The position numbers were made by a program, and so were the translations under genes. Under the pieces are notes generated by a model that worked only from the letters and a program-made list of their open reading frames with translations, ran no database searches and was not told where the DNA came from. This document shows, in pieces, positions 6,472 through 8,605 of a stretch of DNA of 8,605 nt (position 1 is the stretch's first letter; every line of letters begins with the position of its first letter). This DNA is from Nanobdellota archaeon (GTDB lineage Archaea > Nanobdellota > Nanobdellia > Pacearchaeales > GW2011-AR1): assembly GCA_018821425.1 (NCBI GenBank), contig JAHJMH010000008.1, positions 1-8,605 of the forward strand, read 5' to 3'.

Positions 6472-7176
6472 TTATTTTCTTGTTGCCTTCCAACTCCCAT
6501 TCAAGGGCGTTCTTGAACTTCCAGGTAATCCAAGAAATTGGTTTGGTACATTGAAAGTAGCTAAGTTTGAAAAACTATTTAGCTGATTGTTCTCATCAAC
6601 AACCCCTGTGAGTAAGGATGTTGAAAAAAGAACTAGCTCAAAAAGGTACGGACGTTTTGATGCTCTAACACCTCCTGTTATTTGTCCCTTCACTCTGGGA
6701 TACACCATATATAGTGTTCCCCCCCTCATACATGAAAGAGAGAAATTACTGGCAGTACCTCTTACATCGTATACTTCTGAAGTCCCTCGCTCACTTCCCA
6801 TTTCTAATTCGAAAGTTCCACTAGCAGAACATTTCATATCCTTCATTCCAGAATTTGTAAGAGAATTTGCATAAAATTCCCATGTTCCAGAAATATCATA
6901 GCTGTATTGTGATGGTTGGGAATTTCGGGCAGCATCTTGGCCCTGCCTTAAGAGATCATCTGCAGCCCTAGCATTTGCCGCAGCCTCATTTGCCCTTTTA
7001 ACATACTCATCATAAGCTTTTTTTGTCTTGTCCGTACCAGTTATGGTATCTTTATCTCCTCCTTTCCCACAAGAACCACCATAAGAACCAAAAGAAATTA
7101 AACTTGCAAGAGCTGTACCAATCAAAAATCGTTTACCGTATCTGCCTATGTTTTGAACTAAACCTTCAAGTCCCAT
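6472..7176 (-). CDS. Probable lipoprotein with helical neck and beta-rich GxW domain
   Basis: The family is not recognised. Of 234 residues, the N-terminus MGLEGLVQNIGRYGKR plus a hydrophobic stretch (about 17-32) and GGSC place a probable lipid-modified cysteine at C36, although the lipobox is weaker than in its upstream neighbour. A charged Ala/Lys-rich helix (about 48-85) acts as a neck. Residues 94-234 look like a series of beta strands opening with ISGTWEF and closing with LNGSWKATRK, so a G-x-W motif stands at both ends, as in small lipocalin-like or other closed beta barrels. C116 and C149 could form a disulfide. The ATG directly follows the stop of the upstream gene (TAAATG), with a minus-strand GGGGGGA seven bases before it as a ribosome site. 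It shares N-terminal and C-terminal signatures with that gene, which points to an old duplication or a shared export and anchor module. Confidence 0.75.
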   Translation of the reverse strand: MGLEGLVQNIGRYGKRFLIGTALASLISFGSYGGSCGKGGDKDTITGTDKTKKAYDEYVKRANEAAANARAADDLLRQGQDAARNSQPSQYSYDISGTWEFYANSLTNSGMKDMKCSASGTFELEMGSERGTSEVYDVRGTASNFSLSCMRGGTLYMVYPRVKGQITGGVRASKRPYLFELVLFSTSLLTGVVDENNQLNSFSNLATFNVPNQFLGLPGSSRTPLNGSWKATRK

Positions 7177-7725
7177 TTAGTTGTCCCCCCAACATCCTTG
7201 AATGGGAGTAAGCGTAGGATCTAAGTAAATTACGCGCCATGTTGGAGGCTCTGGAGGCAAGGGAGTTGTAGCAGAAGTTGTTTTCCGTGCTTTAGAAAAA
7301 TCATAATCTGTCCAAAAATAAGGAGTGCTCTCTTGGGAGATCTCACCTAAAGTCTTATAACAAGATTTGTTTTCTCCACCATAAATTTCAATTCTGTATT
7401 TTCTTGAAGCATCCAACTTATTTGTTATATAAAAGTTTCCGTTTGGTAATGCCTGTCCCAAAGGTTGTATTTCACGCGTAAATTGTATCTTATGCATATC
7501 TTGATCATACACTCTCACTCCAAAATCTCTTCCCTCACGAGGATGAGCTCCCGAAGCAACTCCAAAATATAAATATTTATTGGAATCTCCAAAAGGACCT
7601 TCAATTTTTTCCTTCCCACATCCCGCACATCCCGAGTAAAGAAATCCCGAAGCAACAATCATCCCAGAAACAATTGCCTTTCTTCCAAATTCTTTTGCAT
7701 TTTGAACCAACTTCTCAAGCTCCAT
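7177..7725 (-). CDS. Probable lipoprotein, first gene of a tandem pair
   Basis: The family is not recognised. Of 182 residues, MELEKLVQNAKEFGRK is followed by a hydrophobic core (about 17-30, AIVSGMIVASGFLY) and the lipobox YSGC, so C33 is the likely lipidated first residue of the mature protein. The mature part has beta-strand-like segments at about 50-120 (KYLYFGVAS, FGVRVYD, GNFYITNK, KYRIEIYG), suggesting one small beta sandwich. A Thr/Pro-rich linker (TTPLPPEPPT, about 153-162) leads to a short end TPIQGCWGDN that resembles TPLNGSWKATRK of the downstream gene. Its TAA abuts the ATG of the next gene, so the two are surely cotranslated from one mRNA. It probably sits on the outer face of the cytoplasmic membrane. 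A weak GAGG lies close before the ATG. Confidence 0.75.
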   Translation of the reverse strand: MELEKLVQNAKEFGRKAIVSGMIVASGFLYSGCAGCGKEKIEGPFGDSNKYLYFGVASGAHPREGRDFGVRVYDQDMHKIQFTREIQPLGQALPNGNFYITNKLDASRKYRIEIYGGENKSCYKTLGEISQESTPYFWTDYDFSKARKTTSATTPLPPEPPTWRVIYLDPTLTPIQGCWGDN

Positions 7726-7746
7726 TCCTCGCCAAAGAATCTGACA

Positions 7747-7769
7747 TTAAAAAACTTTTCTATACTAAA
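7747..7769 (-). promoter_or_regulatory. Possible promoter of the lipoprotein pair
   Basis: Two A/T-rich candidates on the minus strand could act as a TATA box: TTTAGTATAG at 7760-7769 (start near 7739, short leader) and TTTTTTAAT at about 7747-7755 (near-leaderless). The sequence does not decide between them. The region is divergent with the vapBC promoter. Confidence 0.3.
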
Positions 7770-7811
7770 GATGCTTCAATAAAAATTCTATTTAGTGTTT
7801 TGTCAAAAAGA

Positions 7812-7819
7812 TTTAAATA
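7812..7819 (+). promoter_or_regulatory. TATA box of vapBC
   Basis: TTTAAATA, identical to the box at 2171-2178. A start about 26 bases downstream falls near 7841-7842, at the centre of the palindrome 7834-7847 and before the ATG at 7850. This disfavours the earlier in-frame ATG at 7835 as start. Confidence 0.6.
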
Positions 7820-7833
7820 ATACCAACATATAG

Positions 7834-7847
7834 TATGAGTACTCATA
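7834..7847. promoter_or_regulatory. Perfect 14-bp palindrome, probable VapBC operator
   Basis: TATGAGTACTCATA is identical on both strands and covers the predicted transcription start of vapBC, 14 bases after the TATA box. VapB antitoxins, alone or with VapC, commonly repress their own operon by binding a palindrome overlapping the promoter, so this is a natural operator candidate. Position and symmetry are seen; binding is inferred. Confidence 0.55.
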
Positions 7848-7849
7848 AC

Positions 7850-8113
7850 ATGGCAAATATAAACATCTCAATAAAAGAAGAAGCGTATAGGTTTCTCAAG
7901 TCTCTCAAAGAAAGGGATAAGAGTTTCTCAGATGTAATTTTGGAATTCAGAAGTGAAAAAAATAAAAGAAGTGGGAAATCTCTTATAAGATTTATCGGTG
8001 GGCTTAAAGATTCAGACATTGATTTTGAGAAGAAGGAAAAAAGAATAGAAAAATTCAGAAAAGACTTTGACACGAGAATAGAAAAAACCTCTGACCACAG
8101 GGAGAGATCTTAA
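7850..8113 (+). CDS. vapB: VapB-type antitoxin (COG1753/DUF217-like)
   Basis: An 87-residue antitoxin counted from the ATG at 7850. The N-terminus NINISIKEEAYRFLKSLKE plus SFSDVILEF is the ribbon-helix-helix-like DNA-binding segment of the archaeal COG1753 family (a beta strand, then helix EEAYRFLKSLK, then FSDVI). The rest is a charged tail, very rich in Lys, Glu and Arg, of the kind that folds on binding the toxin and occupies its active site. The family usually begins close to this strand, so I prefer 7850 to the upstream in-frame ATG at 7835, which lies inside the palindrome and at or before the predicted transcription start. The stop is one base from the vapC ATG. It neutralises VapC by direct binding and probably represses the operon. 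Confidence 0.85.
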   Translation: MANINISIKEEAYRFLKSLKERDKSFSDVILEFRSEKNKRSGKSLIRFIGGLKDSDIDFEKKEKRIEKFRKDFDTRIEKTSDHRERS

Positions 8114-8114
8114 A

Positions 8115-8507
8115 ATGATCGGGCTTGATACTACTGCATTGATAGACTTATTCCGAGGAGATAAAAAGATAGGAGACCTACTATTGCGGATTGATGAAGA
8201 AATTATTTTAAATCACCTTATATATTTAGAATTAATGTTTGGGTTAGATCTAAAAGATGCAAAACATAAAGACGAGGAAAAGTTCTACAATGATATTTTT
8301 AGCTCTTACAAAGTTTTGAATCTCAGTTTCAAAGCAAGCAAAAAATCATCAGAGATTTTAAAAGAGTTAAAATCTTCCGGAAAGACTGCTGGATTTCTTG
8401 ATTGCTCAATTGCAGGAATCTACATATCAAACAATATAACAAAGATAATTACAAAAAATAGAAAACATTTCGAAAACATTAAAGGGCTAAAAATAATTTC
8501 TTATTAA
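8115..8507 (+). CDS. vapC: VapC-type PIN-domain toxin (ribonuclease)
   Basis: A 130-residue PIN domain, full length for the family. The acidic metal-binding residues are D5 in MIGLDTTALIDLF, E39 in LIYLELMFGL and D96 in AGFLDCSIAGI. The C-terminal motif reads TKNRKHFENIKGLKII, where the fourth position is Asn (N115) as in many VapCs (TxNxxHF). Known VapC toxins are Mg-dependent endoribonucleases that cut tRNA or rRNA when the antitoxin is lost; the target here cannot be read from sequence. GGAGAG at 8101-8106, inside the end of vapB and eight bases before the ATG, is a likely ribosome site. Coupling with vapB is tight (one-base gap). All three main acids are intact, so the toxin should be active. 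Confidence 0.9.
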   Translation: MIGLDTTALIDLFRGDKKIGDLLLRIDEEIILNHLIYLELMFGLDLKDAKHKDEEKFYNDIFSSYKVLNLSFKASKKSSEILKELKSSGKTAGFLDCSIAGIYISNNITKIITKNRKHFENIKGLKIISY

Positions 8508-8554
8508 GAGGCAAATGCACTTTTAGATAGGTTCTTACTTCTTAGGTATTTCAG

Positions 8555-8605
8555 TTATTTAATCAGTGTCGCCTTTACAGTATCTTTCTTATCTCCAACA
8601 GAAAC
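8555..8605 (-). CDS. Possible 3' end of a gene entering from the right
   Basis: On the minus strand the frame is open from the window edge to a TAA at 8555-8557, reading VSVGDKKDTVKATLIK. Alternating hydrophobic and polar residues would suit a final beta strand of a protein. Only 16 codons are visible, so the call is weak and no product can be named. It would converge with vapC, with 47 bases between the two stops; I see no clear terminator hairpin there. Confidence 0.35.
   Translation of the reverse strand, partial: VSVGDKKDTVKATLIK

Noticed and set aside
6493..7209. Perfect 14-base inverted repeat: 6493-6506 (ACTCCCATTCAAGG) and its reverse complement at 7196-7209, near the 3' ends of the two lipoprotein genes.
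   Set aside because: Chance of one 14-base match in a window of this size is not small (roughly one in seven by simple counting), and both sites encode the related T-P-x-x-G-x-W end, where CCC and GGN codons already make the flanks complementary. It is kept only as a curiosity.
7843..8073. Minus-strand open frame of 76 codons opposite vapB.
   Set aside because: Shadow of the vapB frame: Ser/Leu/Phe-rich complement with no motif, while vapB matches its family and is coupled to vapC.
8508..8554. Possible terminator between vapC and the right-edge frame.
   Set aside because: No stable hairpin and no strong T run on either strand; nothing can be supported.

Overview
The window looks like a piece of an archaeal chromosome, most likely from a DPANN lineage of the Woesearchaeota/Pacearchaeota/Nanoarchaeota type. 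Four things point that way. It carries a class I (archaeal) CCA-adding enzyme, a TrmB-type regulator and the archaeal OapA/B/C (ArvA/B/C) triad. Genes are short and AT-rich. TATA boxes sit about 25 bases upstream of start codons. The large PKD surface protein ends in a cytosolic tail of a kind I associate with DPANN genomes. The lineage call is inference from gene content; no rRNA is present.

Layout. 1-300 (+): 3' end of a TrmB-like regulator. 297-1646 (-): cca, converging on the regulator with a 4-base overlap. 1704-3646: the Oap/Arv block, with arvC, arvB and arvA all on the minus strand. Between arvC and arvB lies an oppositely oriented pair of very small membrane proteins (84 and 30 residues, plus strand). 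3712-6402 (-): an 896-residue surface protein with signal peptide, PKD domain and C-terminal anchor. 6472-7725 (-): two tandem lipoproteins with related N-termini, joined stop-to-start. 7726-7849: a divergent promoter region. 7850-8507 (+): a VapB/VapC toxin-antitoxin pair with a perfect 14-bp palindrome at its probable transcription start. 8555-8605 (-): last codons of a possible gene running in from the right.

How the genes fit together. ArvA is an Era/Arf-like small GTPase. From memory, its haloarchaeal homologue (formerly OapA) drives extracellular vesicle formation, with ArvB and ArvC encoded beside it. Here the triad is kept together but interrupted by the convergent small-membrane-protein pair, and a large surface protein and two lipoproteins lie just upstream on the same strand. 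The window can therefore be read as an envelope or vesicle-related neighbourhood between a housekeeping gene (cca) and a mobile-type vapBC module. The functional link is inference. The least explained parts are the two small membrane proteins, the lipoprotein pair, and a GC-rich hairpin insert inside the cca catalytic domain.

Regulation. Four genes (cca, arvC, the 84-residue membrane gene, arvA) have a TATA-like box centred about 24-26 bases before the ATG, which suggests leaderless mRNAs. The PKD gene and vapB have short leaders instead, and the PKD gene has a Shine-Dalgarno-like GGTGA.
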